From an uncultured Lachnospiraceae bacterium (GTDB lineage Bacteria > Bacillota > Clostridia > Lachnospirales > Lachnospiraceae), in assembly GCA_910587095.1 (NCBI GenBank), contig CAJUMJ010000044.1, positions 1 to 18,531 on the forward strand: a DNA stretch of 18,531 nucleotides, read 5' to 3'. A program made the position numbers and the translations under genes. Position 1 is the stretch's first letter. Each line of letters starts with the position of its first letter. Below are positions 6,275-14,008 of this stretch, piece by piece. The notes beneath the pieces are model-generated. The model was not told the origin of the DNA and made no database searches. It worked only from the letters and a program-made list of their open reading frames with translations.

Positions 6275-6871
6275 TCAAAGGCTGTTTTCCAAAACGCCGG
6301 GAAGCAGGGAATAGACGCAACAGCCGATTTCTTTTTCAAAAGCGACTTTGATTTCTAAAATCTTTGTCCATCTGTCCACGGTCGAAGGGTGGACGCCGTA
6401 TCGTATTGTCACATCCACAAATCTTTTTTCCAGAAGACAAAAACCTGTCGGCAGCGCCAGAGAGTCGCACATTTGTACCAGACGGTCATAGTCGTCGTAG
6501 ACGGCGTCCGACACAAATTTTTTCATAAACAGGTAATCCGCCTCGCTTATATCAAACTCACCGATGGAGGTGCCGATGTCCTGTATCATAAAAGCGTGGG
6601 AGATACAGATCTGCGCCGCCTTTTCCCAGCCGCGCTCCATGCAGAAGCGGTAGCCGTCGATCAGGTGCCGCTCCGAGGTGACGCCGACATGACGGCCGAT
6701 GTCATGTAACAGCCCGTAAATATAAGCCTGATCGGACGACAGGTGCTTACAGCGTCCGGCAATTATTTCACATGCTTTTGCCACATATTCGGAATGCGCC
6801 GTCCAAGGGCCCGGATTTGACGCTGATGCTTCCCGGAGCGCCTGCTCGGCGGTCTGTCTGTTTAATTCCAT
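6275..6871 (-). CDS. HD-domain protein (predicted metal-dependent phosphohydrolase)
   Basis: A 198-residue protein with the HD superfamily pattern: His26 (TAHSEYVAKAC), the His56-Asp57 pair (LLHDIGRH), His92 (CISHAF) and Asp136 (QMCDSLALP). Such proteins bind one or two divalent metals and often hydrolyse nucleotides or phosphomonoesters, but the substrate cannot be told from sequence. The frame is open about 95 codons further upstream into the PBP gene, yet that part is Arg/Pro/Gly-rich and looks non-coding. I chose the ATG at 6871 because GGAGAG lies just ahead of it. It follows the PBP gene by 89 bp on the same strand and is probably co-transcribed. The small convergent hairpin at 6241-6268 can end the transcript. 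Confidence 0.85.
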   Translation of the reverse strand: MELNRQTAEQALREASASNPGPWTAHSEYVAKACEIIAGRCKHLSSDQAYIYGLLHDIGRHVGVTSERHLIDGYRFCMERGWEKAAQICISHAFMIQDIGTSIGEFDISEADYLFMKKFVSDAVYDDYDRLVQMCDSLALPTGFCLLEKRFVDVTIRYGVHPSTVDRWTKILEIKVAFEKEIGCCVYSLLPGVLENSL

Positions 6872-6960
6872 TTTTCTCTCCATTTCCGCGCCGTTTGCCG
6901 CCGTCCCAACCGAAATGTCCGGCGCTGCGGTTTGTCTTTTGCCAAGGCATGTGCCGGGTT

Positions 6961-9696
6961 TTACTCGGCGGGCGGCTGCTCCTGGGGGGGCTGTTCCGGG
7001 GGCGGGGCGGGTTGCTGTTGCTCGGCTGCCTGAGCCGCCGCAGCTTCGGCCGCCGCCTGGGCTGCCGCGGCGTTTCTCTGTGCGATTTCGGCCCGCTGGG
7101 CTTCGATGATACCCTCGAATCCGGGCGTTGCGAAGAAAACTTCGTCGTGAGGACACATGTTCGTCTGCTGTGTGGGAACGGGCACAGTGCTGACTGAACC
7201 GTCCTCGTTCACAACCTCGGTGGTGGGCGTGGGCGACCCGCTCTGCAAAGCCACATTCTCTATGGGGGTCAGTTCAATTACGCCTTCCACCTTGAAGGGG
7301 CAGAACTCGCGGGCCGGAAGAGAACTGTACTGACAAATCTGTCCCGCGTAATGTACGTCGCATGTCTCCGTTGGAATGGTATTTTCCGCAAAGTACTCCG
7401 TGCGAAGCGTACCGTCGCAAAGCCCGGCGATGGGGAGCTTTCCGGAGCGTGCGCAGACCGTTGCGGTCACGATGCCGGAAGGGACGGAGAAGGATTCGCT
7501 TGGCAGATCCGCATGGATCTCCGACATCACGGCGCGCCATAATTTCTTGGCCAGATTCTTCTCGTCGCCGGAAAGCTTCACATTGTTGTCGAAACCGGCC
7601 CAGGTGCTGGCCGTGTAGTAGGGGGTGTAACCCGAAAACCACACGTCGTTGTAGTCGGAAGTGGTGCCGGTCTTTCCGGCAATCGCCATATTGCCGAAGT
7701 TGACCGAGCCGCCGGTGCCGCTTGTGACAACGTCGACCATGGCGTCCGTCAGAAGAAAAGCGGTGGTTTCCTTGATCACCTGCTTGGAGTTAGGCATGGT
7801 ATTGTCCAAAATGATATTGCCGTCGTGATCAAGCACTTTGGTGTAAAGCTTCGGTTTGATGTAAGTGCCGCCGTTTGCGATGCAGGCGTAGGCGGCGTTA
7901 AGCTCCTCGTTTGTGACGCCATGTGTGAGGCCGCCAAGGGCTGTGGTCTGCTGAATGTCGGAGAAGATCTCACCGTTGATCTCCTCGCGGTCCACCAGTG
8001 TGGTGAAGCCGAAGTTTTTCAGATAATCGATGCCAAGCTGAGGCGTAACCAGAGTCAGAGTCTTTACGGCGATGATATTCATGGAATCACGAATGCCGTC
8101 ACGAAGGGAAGAGAGCCCTCTGTACTGCTCGCCGTACCAGTTGGCCACCGGACGGCCGTTGGCGTAGTTGAAAGGCGCGTCGTTTAAGACGGTAGCGAGA
8201 GAAAGTCCCGCGCTGTCCAGAGCCGGCGCGTATGCGGACAGCACTTTGAAGGTGGAGCCGGGCTGTCTGGTGGTGTCTGTGGCGCGGTTCAACGTCCGGC
8301 TGGAGGTTTTCGCGCCGCGGCCGCCTTCCATGGCCACGATACATCCGGTCTTCTGATCTTCCACGACAAGGGAAACCTGTGGCTGGGGCGTCAGGCTGAT
8401 GTTCTCCAGATAAACTTCGTCGTCAGGCCCCAGTACATCCGCCTTGTATGCGTCAATATCCTGATAGGCTTCCTCCTGGGAAGAATAAATAAGGTTATAG
8501 CTGGAGGAGCGGTTTTCCTTCCAGTAACTTCTGAACATTTCCGTGCTGACGTTTTCCCGATCCCCGGTTCCCCGGTCGATCGTTAATTCGTAATTCAGAT
8601 ACCACTTGGTGTTTGCGGGGAAATTAGATTCGTCCGCAAAGGCGTCGTCGCATATTTTCTGGATTTTCGGATCCTGTGTGGAGTAAATTTTGAGTCCGCC
8701 GCTGTAGAGAAGAGTGAACGCCTGCGTTTCATTGTAACCGCTGGCTATCAGATCTTCCATCACATCGTCCACCAGCGCGTCTACAAAATATGTATTGACG
8801 GAGGTGTCCTCGTTTTCGGAGTCTGCGATCTGGATGCGGGAGTACACGTCGTCGGCCAGAGCCTCCTCGCGCTCCTCGGCCGAAATGTAGCCTTCATCCA
8901 TCATATTCTTCAGCACCTTTTCCCGGCGTTCCGCATTTTTCTCCGGGTGCGTGATGGGGTTAAAGCGGGAAGGGTTCTGTGTGATGCCCGCGATGACGGC
9001 GCACTCGGAGAGCGTGAGCTCGTTCACATGCTTTCCGAAATAACGTCTGGACGCGGCCTCCACACCGAGCGTATTCTGCCCCAGGTTTATGGTGTTCATA
9101 TAGTTGATGAGGATAGTCTCTTTGTCCATGACCTTCTCAAGCTCCAGGGCCAGGTATTGCTCCTGAAACTTTCTTTTGAATTTATCCGCCATGGAATCTT
9201 CACTGGTCCAGTCTGTGAAGACGTTATTTTTGAGGAGCTGCTGCGTGATGGTGCTGGCTCCTTCGGAAAAATGCCGGTTTTTGATACCCATCATGCCGGC
9301 GCGGATGATACCCTTAATGTCGATTCCGTTGTGGTCATAAAAGCGGGCGTCCTCGATCGCCACAAACGCGTCTTTCAGATCTTGCGGAACCATGTCGATG
9401 GTGACCGGGATTCGGTTGGAATCCATGGACACAAGTTTCTTGATCTGATTTCCTTCAATGTCGTATACGAAAGTGGAAAAGCCCGTGGGGGTTACGTCGA
9501 TGTTGCCAATGTCCGGCGCGCTCGCCAGAACGCCCCTGAAAGCGCCGATTCCCGCGCTCAGTCCGATGATCGCGACGCCGACCATGGCGACCAAAAATAC
9601 CTGTACAAAGGTGAAAGCGATCTTTCTGCTCCATTTTTTGCCTGTAGAGTGAAGCGCATGCTGTTTCTTGCGGACGCCTTTTTTACTGTAATTCAT
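6961..9696 (-). CDS. Class A penicillin-binding protein (bifunctional transglycosylase/transpeptidase)
   Basis: A 911-residue PBP1A-type enzyme that polymerises lipid II and crosslinks peptidoglycan outside the membrane. A basic cytoplasmic N-terminus is followed by a membrane helix (about 26-50). The GT51 domain (about 90-265) shows EDARFYDHNGID with catalytic Glu115, EGASTITQQLLKN (145-157) and the QEQYLALELE region. The transpeptidase domain (about 440-730) has STFK with Ser481, SMN (538-540) and KTGT (675-678), all intact. The C-terminus carries Cys748, 760, 779, 788, 799 and 848, then an Ala/Gln/Glu/Pro-rich tail (about 870-911). The ATG at 9696 has GGAGG about 9 bp upstream. It is divergent from the YigZ-family gene and is followed by the HD gene. 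The closest named relatives are PonA/PBP1A; I give no symbol because these are numerous in Clostridia. Confidence 0.95.
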   Translation of the reverse strand: MNYSKKGVRKKQHALHSTGKKWSRKIAFTFVQVFLVAMVGVAIIGLSAGIGAFRGVLASAPDIGNIDVTPTGFSTFVYDIEGNQIKKLVSMDSNRIPVTIDMVPQDLKDAFVAIEDARFYDHNGIDIKGIIRAGMMGIKNRHFSEGASTITQQLLKNNVFTDWTSEDSMADKFKRKFQEQYLALELEKVMDKETILINYMNTINLGQNTLGVEAASRRYFGKHVNELTLSECAVIAGITQNPSRFNPITHPEKNAERREKVLKNMMDEGYISAEEREEALADDVYSRIQIADSENEDTSVNTYFVDALVDDVMEDLIASGYNETQAFTLLYSGGLKIYSTQDPKIQKICDDAFADESNFPANTKWYLNYELTIDRGTGDRENVSTEMFRSYWKENRSSSYNLIYSSQEEAYQDIDAYKADVLGPDDEVYLENISLTPQPQVSLVVEDQKTGCIVAMEGGRGAKTSSRTLNRATDTTRQPGSTFKVLSAYAPALDSAGLSLATVLNDAPFNYANGRPVANWYGEQYRGLSSLRDGIRDSMNIIAVKTLTLVTPQLGIDYLKNFGFTTLVDREEINGEIFSDIQQTTALGGLTHGVTNEELNAAYACIANGGTYIKPKLYTKVLDHDGNIILDNTMPNSKQVIKETTAFLLTDAMVDVVTSGTGGSVNFGNMAIAGKTGTTSDYNDVWFSGYTPYYTASTWAGFDNNVKLSGDEKNLAKKLWRAVMSEIHADLPSESFSVPSGIVTATVCARSGKLPIAGLCDGTLRTEYFAENTIPTETCDVHYAGQICQYSSLPAREFCPFKVEGVIELTPIENVALQSGSPTPTTEVVNEDGSVSTVPVPTQQTNMCPHDEVFFATPGFEGIIEAQRAEIAQRNAAAAQAAAEAAAAQAAEQQQPAPPPEQPPQEQPPAE

Positions 9697-9771
9697 GAGA
9701 TACCGCCTCCTCGACTACCCGTCGTAATCCTAATGCCGGGATCGTCAGCTATTTAAAAAATACCTGTGTCG

Positions 9772-9780
9772 ATTATAGCA
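9772..9780 (-). promoter_or_regulatory. Extended -10 promoter for the PBP gene
   Basis: Read on the minus strand, TGCTATAAT is a perfect -10 hexamer (9772-9777) with the TGn extension directly upstream (9778-9780). The -35 region 17 bp further upstream (TTTATT) is weak, which is usual for extended -10 promoters. It gives a leader of about 65-70 nt to the ATG at 9696. Confidence 0.7.
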
Positions 9781-9874
9781 AAATTCCCCTGGCAAATAAA
9801 GGTTTTTATGTTTTCTTAAGAATTGTTTACGATTCTGTGCACATTTATTCCATAGTATATGTTAAAATGAAAAA

Positions 9875-10534
9875 ATGGAAAATAAATATAAGCATGAACC
9901 CTACAAAATAATAGAATACGGAGGCGAAGGGGAGATTATTGAAAAGAAGTCCCGCTTTATCGCCCGCGTTAAGGCAACGCACACCGAGGAGGAGGCAGCC
10001 GCATTTATCGAGTCCGAGAAGAAACGTTTCTGGGACGCCAGACATCATTGCTATGCCTATATTTTGGGCGCGCAGGGACAGACACAGAGATATTCCGACG
10101 ACGGGGAACCGTCCGGTACGGCGGGCAGACCTATCCTGGAAGTGGTGTCAGGCTCCGGGATCCGCAATCTGACGGTTGTTGTGACAAGATATTTCGGCGG
10201 TACGCTTCTTGGCACCGGCGGGCTTGTTAGGGCATACACGCAGGCTGCCCAGGCCGGTCTTGCAAACAGCGAGGTTGCGGTTATGCGCTACGGTTTTGCC
10301 CTGACGGTCGAGACGGATTACAACGGAATCGGCAAATTGCAGTATCTTCTTTCGAAGAGAGGGATTCCCATAGACGAATCCGTTTACACACAGCAGGTAA
10401 GTATCAGGTTTATGGTACCCTGTGAGGAAAAAGAAAAACTGGTGAAGGAGATTACGGAAACCACTGCCGGAAAGACGAAGGTGGACATCTCGGATCCCTT
10501 CTACTATAAATGTGCGGGAGAAGCATTCCGGTAG
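9875..10534 (+). CDS. YigZ/IMPACT-family protein (UPF0029)
   Basis: A 219-residue member of the family that includes E. coli YigZ and the eukaryotic translation regulator IMPACT; its bacterial role is unsettled. The N-terminal domain shows KSRFIA (25-30), HHCYAYILG (57-65), the signature YSDDGEPSGTAGRPIL (73-88) and VVTRYFGGTLLGTGGLVRAY (102-121). The smaller C-terminal ferredoxin-like domain covers about 135-212. The ATG at 9875 fits the family N-terminus (GGEGEIIEKKSRF), but no Shine-Dalgarno sequence is visible before it: upstream is only AT-rich DNA, with TAAAAT at 9863-9868. No alternative in-frame ATG lies close by. The next gene, mgtE, begins 56 bp after its stop, so the two may form an operon. 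Confidence 0.92.
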   Translation: MENKYKHEPYKIIEYGGEGEIIEKKSRFIARVKATHTEEEAAAFIESEKKRFWDARHHCYAYILGAQGQTQRYSDDGEPSGTAGRPILEVVSGSGIRNLTVVVTRYFGGTLLGTGGLVRAYTQAAQAGLANSEVAVMRYGFALTVETDYNGIGKLQYLLSKRGIPIDESVYTQQVSIRFMVPCEEKEKLVKEITETTAGKTKVDISDPFYYKCAGEAFR

Positions 10535-10590
10535 ACCGACATGACATGAAATCGCCGGGAAGCGCTGCTTTTGCGGAAAGGCGGTATGTT

Positions 10591-12003
10591 ATGGACGAAA
10601 ACGTAAGAACAGGTATGGCAGGCGGGGAAACCAGGGAAGGCCAGGCATACGATGATTATGCCAATTTCGGCGTGGAGGAGATCAGGGAACTTCTCGAAAA
10701 GAAACAATATACCAGACTCAGGCGGATTGTGGAAGAGCTAAACGACGCGGATATCGCCGACTACATGGAGGAGATGGAGGAGGAAGAGGTAATCAGGATC
10801 TTCCGCATCCTGCCAAAGGATACGGCGGCGGATGTCTTTTCGTGTCTGGAGCTTGACAGGCAGCAGTCTATCATAACCTCGCTTTCCGATAAAGATGCAG
10901 GACGCATCATTGACAATATGATGTCCGACGACGCCAAGGAACTGATGGAGGAGATGCCGGCCAATGTGGTCAAGCGTCTGATCGCAAACACAAGCGCCGA
11001 CACGAGAAAGGCCATCAATCATCTGATGCGTTACCCGGAGGACTCCGCGGGCAGCATCATGACGGTGGAATACATGGATTTAAAGGAAAACCAGACCGTA
11101 TCCCAGGCCATTAACAGGATACGCAAGGTGGGGGTGGACAGCGAGACGATTAACATCTGCTACGTGCTTGACAATAAACGCACGCTTGTGGGCACGGTGG
11201 CGCTGCGGTATTTGCTTTTGAGCGATCCCGACGCGGTGATCAGGGATATCATGCACCGGAATGTGGTTTCCCTGCATACCCTGATGGATCAGGAGGAGGT
11301 TGCCAGACAGTTTAAGAAATATGAGTTCACCGCCATGCCGGTGGTGGACAATGAGGACCGGCTTGTGGGTATCATCACTATGGACGACGTGGTGGATATT
11401 CTGGAGGAGGAGACTACGGAGGATATCGAGAAGATGGCGGCTGTGATGCCGTCCGATAAGCCCTATCTGCGGATGACCGTGTTCGACGCCTACAAAAAAA
11501 GGATTCCGTGGCTGCTTCTGTTGATGATCTCAGCCACCTTTACAGGAAGCATTATCACTTCCTTTGAGAATGAACTGAGTCGCTATGTGGTGCTGACGGC
11601 CTTTATTCCCATGTTGATGGATACCGGCGGCAACGCGGGCGGACAGGCTTCCGCCATCATTATCCGCGGTATTTCGCTGGAGGAGATCGAGTTTGGCGAC
11701 TGGCTTTTAGTGATCTGGAAAGAGATCCGCACGGCGGTTCTGTGCGGCCTGACGCTGTCTGTCTGCAATTTTGCGAGGCTGATGATTTTTGATCATGTGG
11801 GCGTGCAGGTGGCGTTTGTGGTGTGTATTACCCTGCTGATGGCGGTGATCGTGGCGAAGATGGTAGGTTCCACCCTTCCCATGATTGCGAAAAAAATAGG
11901 GCTTGACCCGGCGGTGATGGCAAGTCCGTTTATCACGACGATTGTGGACGCGATTTCGCTGTTGATCTATTTTCGCGTGGCTGAGATTGTGCTGGGGATC
12001 TGA
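10591..12003 (+). CDS. mgtE: Magnesium transporter MgtE
   Basis: A 470-residue inner-membrane Mg2+ channel. In order: an N-terminal superhelical domain (about 25-150, with MEEEEVIRIFRILPKDTAADVF); two CBS domains (about 152-275, with AGSIMTVEYMDL and FTAMPVVDNEDRLVGIITMDDVVD); a connecting helix; and five membrane helices (about 305-470). The pore signature IPMLMDTGGNAGGQASA is at 339-355. Asp439 in GLDPAVMASPF and Asp453 in TTIVDAIS are the usual conserved acidic residues. The cytosolic domain senses Mg2+ and closes the pore when it is replete. I chose the ATG at 10591 because AAAGGCGG ends about 6 bp before it. Earlier in-frame ATGs (10510, 10546) overlap or abut the YigZ gene and have no matching N-terminal sequence. 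No M-box riboswitch is seen upstream. Confidence 0.96.
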   Translation: MDENVRTGMAGGETREGQAYDDYANFGVEEIRELLEKKQYTRLRRIVEELNDADIADYMEEMEEEEVIRIFRILPKDTAADVFSCLELDRQQSIITSLSDKDAGRIIDNMMSDDAKELMEEMPANVVKRLIANTSADTRKAINHLMRYPEDSAGSIMTVEYMDLKENQTVSQAINRIRKVGVDSETINICYVLDNKRTLVGTVALRYLLLSDPDAVIRDIMHRNVVSLHTLMDQEEVARQFKKYEFTAMPVVDNEDRLVGIITMDDVVDILEEETTEDIEKMAAVMPSDKPYLRMTVFDAYKKRIPWLLLLMISATFTGSIITSFENELSRYVVLTAFIPMLMDTGGNAGGQASAIIIRGISLEEIEFGDWLLVIWKEIRTAVLCGLTLSVCNFARLMIFDHVGVQVAFVVCITLLMAVIVAKMVGSTLPMIAKKIGLDPAVMASPFITTIVDAISLLIYFRVAEIVLGI

Positions 12004-12010
12004 CGGGTTC

Positions 12011-12039
12011 TTTACACTTTTTTCGCAGGCTGTTATGGT
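12011..12039 (+). promoter_or_regulatory. Candidate promoter after mgtE
   Basis: TTTACA (12011-12016, 5 of 6) is followed by a 17-bp spacer and TATGGT (12034-12039, 4 of 6), eight bases after the mgtE stop. It faces the small ORF at 12064 and the terminator at 12164-12190. Confidence 0.5.
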
Positions 12040-12063
12040 GAAACTGTAGCGGTAGTATCGATT

Positions 12064-12165
12064 ATGAAAGTGGGTGATGAGATGCCGGGTGAAAAAGAAC
12101 TGAATGTAAATCTTTTGGACAAGCTGGATTTATTGTCTAAAGGGACAAACTTTAATACAAAATAA
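12064..12165 (+). CDS. Candidate small protein (33 or 27 residues), function unknown
   Basis: An ORF of 33 codons opens with ATG 12064; a second in-frame ATG at 12082 would give 27 residues. The peptide is charged, with an amphipathic stretch NVNLLDKLDLLSKG and no hydrophobic signal or membrane span. Neither ATG has a strong ribosome binding site; GGTGATGAG directly precedes the second. Support comes from its setting: a promoter-like pair at 12011-12039, the ORF, and a terminator overlapping its stop codon form a self-contained unit. It could instead be a small RNA with a chance ORF. I do not recognise a family. Confidence 0.35.
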   Translation: MKVGDEMPGEKELNVNLLDKLDLLSKGTNFNTK

Positions 12166-12190
12166 GCCTTCCATTCCGGAGGGCTATTTT
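12164..12190 (+). terminator. Intrinsic terminator
   Basis: AGCCTTCC (12166-12173) pairs with GGAGGGCT (12179-12186), eight pairs including one G-U, with a 5-nt loop and then ATTTTT (12187-12192). It overlaps the stop of the small ORF and also ends transcription reading through from mgtE. Confidence 0.8.
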
Positions 12191-12192
12191 TC

Positions 12193-12358
12193 TACAAGTC
12201 TTGAAAAATCCTTATTCTGCGGGCTTTCTTGAATTTTATCTCTTTCTATGATTTTCGCTGACTTCAAAAATTTCCATAGGATAACGAGTCTATAAACTAT
12301 AGGGATTGTATTGTACTGGTAAATGCACACCCCTCGGAGGGTAGCAAGGACAAAAACC
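12193..12358. other. AT-rich stretch without recognisable genes; probable junction region
   Basis: No convincing coding frame on either strand. It contains small dyads such as CTATA-aac-TATAG (12290-12302) and ACCCC-TCGG-AGGGT (about 12329-12342). It lies between the core chromosome (mgtE side) and genes of integrative-element type, so an old insertion boundary is plausible, but I see no pair of direct repeats in the window to prove an attachment site. Confidence 0.4.
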
Positions 12359-12417
12359 AATATCCGCTAAAAAGTATAATTCCGGCATTGTGCCGTGAAA
12401 ACATTTTAGCGGATATT
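12359..12417. terminator. Large stem-loop, likely bidirectional terminator
   Basis: AATATCCGCTAAAA (12359-12372) pairs perfectly over 14 bp with TTTTAGCGGATATT (12404-12417). The 31-nt loop holds its own hairpin CGGCA-ttg-TGCCG (12383-12395). T runs follow on both strands. Confidence 0.65.
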
Positions 12418-12455
12418 TTTATATGCGGAATTGCCTTGGAAAAGTTGTATGCACC

Positions 12456-12476
12456 AAAAACCCCGCCGGAGCGGGG
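12456..12476 (-). terminator. Intrinsic terminator of the minus-strand acidic protein gene
   Basis: On the minus strand CCCCGC-TCCG-GCGGGG is followed directly by TTTTT (plus-strand 12456-12460). It lies about 12 bp past the stop codon at 12489. Confidence 0.8.
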
Positions 12477-12488
12477 CTGGTATTTTTC

Positions 12489-13172
12489 TTATGCTGCGGT
12501 GAAGCCCTGCGCTGCAAGTGCCTCTGTCAATTCTTCATTCTTCTCGCCGCTGAGTGTGCCGTTCCGGTCAATGGTGTAGCTGCCGATGGCGAAAGCGTAT
12601 GTGGGGGCTTTCTGATATACCGGAGCCGTTCCGATGAAGTTGCCTACTGCGGTTGCCAGCTCTTTGCGGCGGGGGCCGGTTACATTGTAGCTGATTTCCA
12701 TGGTGCTGGCTTCCTGATTGGCTTCGGCTTCCTCTGCCGGTTCGGCGTTTTCGGCTGCCTGCTCTGCCGTATCCTCTGCGGTTTCCGGTTCCGCTGTGGC
12801 TTCTTCTGATTCTGCAGCCTGCATGACTGGCGGCTCTTCCGGGATGATGGCCGATGCCGTTTCCTCCGGAGCCGGGGTATCGGCTGCTTCTTCTTGCTCG
12901 GCTTTCTTCTGCGCTTTGGCGGCTGCTTTTTCTGCGCGGGTTACTTTCGCCCTTGGCTCCGGGAATGTCTCCGGAAGTACGCCGGATGCGTAATGGATTT
13001 CAAAAGTGATTTTGCCGTCTGCAGGTACATTGAAATGGAAGTCGAGAAGTTCAACCTCTTTAATGCTGTCCGGAAGTTCGATATTCTTGTAGCGTTTTAC
13101 TTCCTTGCCCTCTACCATGAGGCATACCGGAACCGCGTCCCTCAATTTTGCTGTGATTCTACCTGTCTTCAT
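12489..13172 (-). CDS. Acidic-linker protein with 'virulence protein'-like C-terminal domain
   Basis: A 227-residue protein in three parts. An N-terminal beta-rich domain (about 1-72) contains KVTR-type basic residues at its end. A low-complexity Ala/Glu/Pro linker (about 78-156) is strongly acidic after a short Lys/Ala helix. The C-terminal domain (about 158-225: SYNVTGPRRKELATAVGNFIG, then YAFAIGSYTIDRNGTLS) resembles, from memory, a family annotated as 'virulence protein' in clostridial integrative elements, whose function is unknown. No signal peptide or membrane segment. The ATG at 13172 is chosen because AAAGGCGG lies about 8 bp upstream; the frame runs 24 codons further upstream without family-like sequence. 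Transcribed on its own from the shared upstream element and ended by the hairpin at 12456-12476. Confidence 0.75.
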   Translation of the reverse strand: MKTGRITAKLRDAVPVCLMVEGKEVKRYKNIELPDSIKEVELLDFHFNVPADGKITFEIHYASGVLPETFPEPRAKVTRAEKAAAKAQKKAEQEEAADTPAPEETASAIIPEEPPVMQAAESEEATAEPETAEDTAEQAAENAEPAEEAEANQEASTMEISYNVTGPRRKELATAVGNFIGTAPVYQKAPTYAFAIGSYTIDRNGTLSGEKNEELTEALAAQGFTAA

Positions 13173-13231
13173 ACTGTTGTCCGCCTTTCTTATTTTGATA
13201 TTTTTTGTATTGGCTGCTTGCCTTGTGAGTG

Positions 13232-13264
13232 ACAGCTTACGCATTTTTGGTGTGAAAGCAAGCC
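13232..13264 (-). promoter_or_regulatory. Shared upstream element, copy 1 (acidic protein gene)
   Basis: On the minus strand: TTGCTT, 16 bp, TAAGCT, then GTCAC. It aligns without gaps to 14009-14041, matching at roughly three quarters of 33 positions. It ends about 60 bp before the ATG at 13172. It may be a promoter or a common operator; the -10-like TAAGCT is a poor consensus match. Confidence 0.5.
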
Positions 13265-13307
13265 TTTTTTCAAAGAAATTTTTCTTTTTCTAAAATGCAA
13301 AAAAGAT

Positions 13308-13346
13308 AGAACTGGCCAGCCGTGGGGATATTGGCTGGCCGGTTCT
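13308..13346 (-). terminator. Intrinsic terminator of the SprT-like gene
   Basis: AGAACTGGCCAGCC (13308-13321) pairs with GGCTGGCCGGTTCT (13333-13346) over 14 positions with one G-U. On the minus strand the hairpin is followed by ATCTTTTTTG (T run at about 13299-13304). It sits just after the stop of the SprT-like gene. Confidence 0.88.
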
Positions 13347-13355
13347 GGCGGGGTA

Positions 13356-13967
13356 TCATGCTTTTTCAAAAGGTTCCCCGCAGTCTGCGCAGGTTACATT
13401 GACTTCTCGGGTTGCCCGGATGATGGTGCCGCAGCAGGGGCAGATATATTTGATACTGCGGTTGGTGGATTTTTTGCGCCCGCCTTTGGAGCCTCCGGCT
13501 GCCTGTAGGCGGCTGGCATGGATGCAGGTATCCCCCAGGACGGATATGATCCATGCTTCGGCTTCCGGAGTCAGGGTCGTAACCGTCCAGCCATATTTGG
13601 GATGTTTCTCAATATGCAGGCCGTGGGCTTCGGCGGTGGCTTTGAATTTCATATTGTGGTAATAGCCGTTATTGCTTACGTCTTGGATATCATGCTGTAG
13701 GTTATATAAGTGGCTCATTTCATGGAGGAGCGTGGCGGCCAGCTCCGTAATGGGGCGGTCAAGGTACTCGGCACATAGGTTGATTTCTCGGTAAAGTCCG
13801 CTGTCGGCATTCCAGATTTCATGGATGCTACACCAGCCATATGCGCCACGCCCGCCGTCCGGGGATACGGTGATTGCCGGGCGGGTAAGTTCTCCATGGT
13901 AGAAATGCTTATTGAATAGGTCAAACATTTCTTCGGTTTTCTTTACGATTTCGGATATTTGAAGCAT
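13356..13967 (-). CDS. SprT-like zinc metalloprotein with C-terminal zinc ribbon
   Basis: A 203-residue protein. The SprT-like domain (about 8-125) has HEMSH (82-86), the HExxH zinc-metalloprotease motif with catalytic Glu83, and a downstream YYHNMKFK (102-109) that supplies the likely third ligand His104. A zinc ribbon follows: C176-x2-C179 (CPCC) and C193-x2-C196 (CADC). Relatives include SprT and Spartan, which act on DNA-protein crosslinks; in element-borne copies the substrate is unknown. The ATG at 13967 has AGGAGG about 8 bp upstream. It has its own terminator downstream and the shared element upstream. No secretion signal, so it is probably cytoplasmic. Confidence 0.9.
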   Translation of the reverse strand: MLQISEIVKKTEEMFDLFNKHFYHGELTRPAITVSPDGGRGAYGWCSIHEIWNADSGLYREINLCAEYLDRPITELAATLLHEMSHLYNLQHDIQDVSNNGYYHNMKFKATAEAHGLHIEKHPKYGWTVTTLTPEAEAWIISVLGDTCIHASRLQAAGGSKGGRKKSTNRSIKYICPCCGTIIRATREVNVTCADCGEPFEKA

Positions 13968-14008
13968 TGCTGTGCCCTCCTTAAAATTATGTTTTAATTC
14001 TGTGTGAC

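Noticed and set aside
6872..7156. Upstream extension of the HD-domain protein by about 95 residues
   Set aside because: It is Arg/Gly/Pro-rich, overlaps the PBP coding end in another frame, and the ATG at 6871 has its own ribosome binding site.
8947..9756. A 269-codon plus-strand frame across the PBP gene
   Set aside because: It is the antisense shadow of the transglycosylase domain, whose catalytic motifs are intact. It has no family resemblance.
10535..10590. An M-box Mg2+ riboswitch before mgtE
   Set aside because: The gap is only 56 bp and shows no long paired structure, so the family's regulation by the CBS domains is the simpler assumption.
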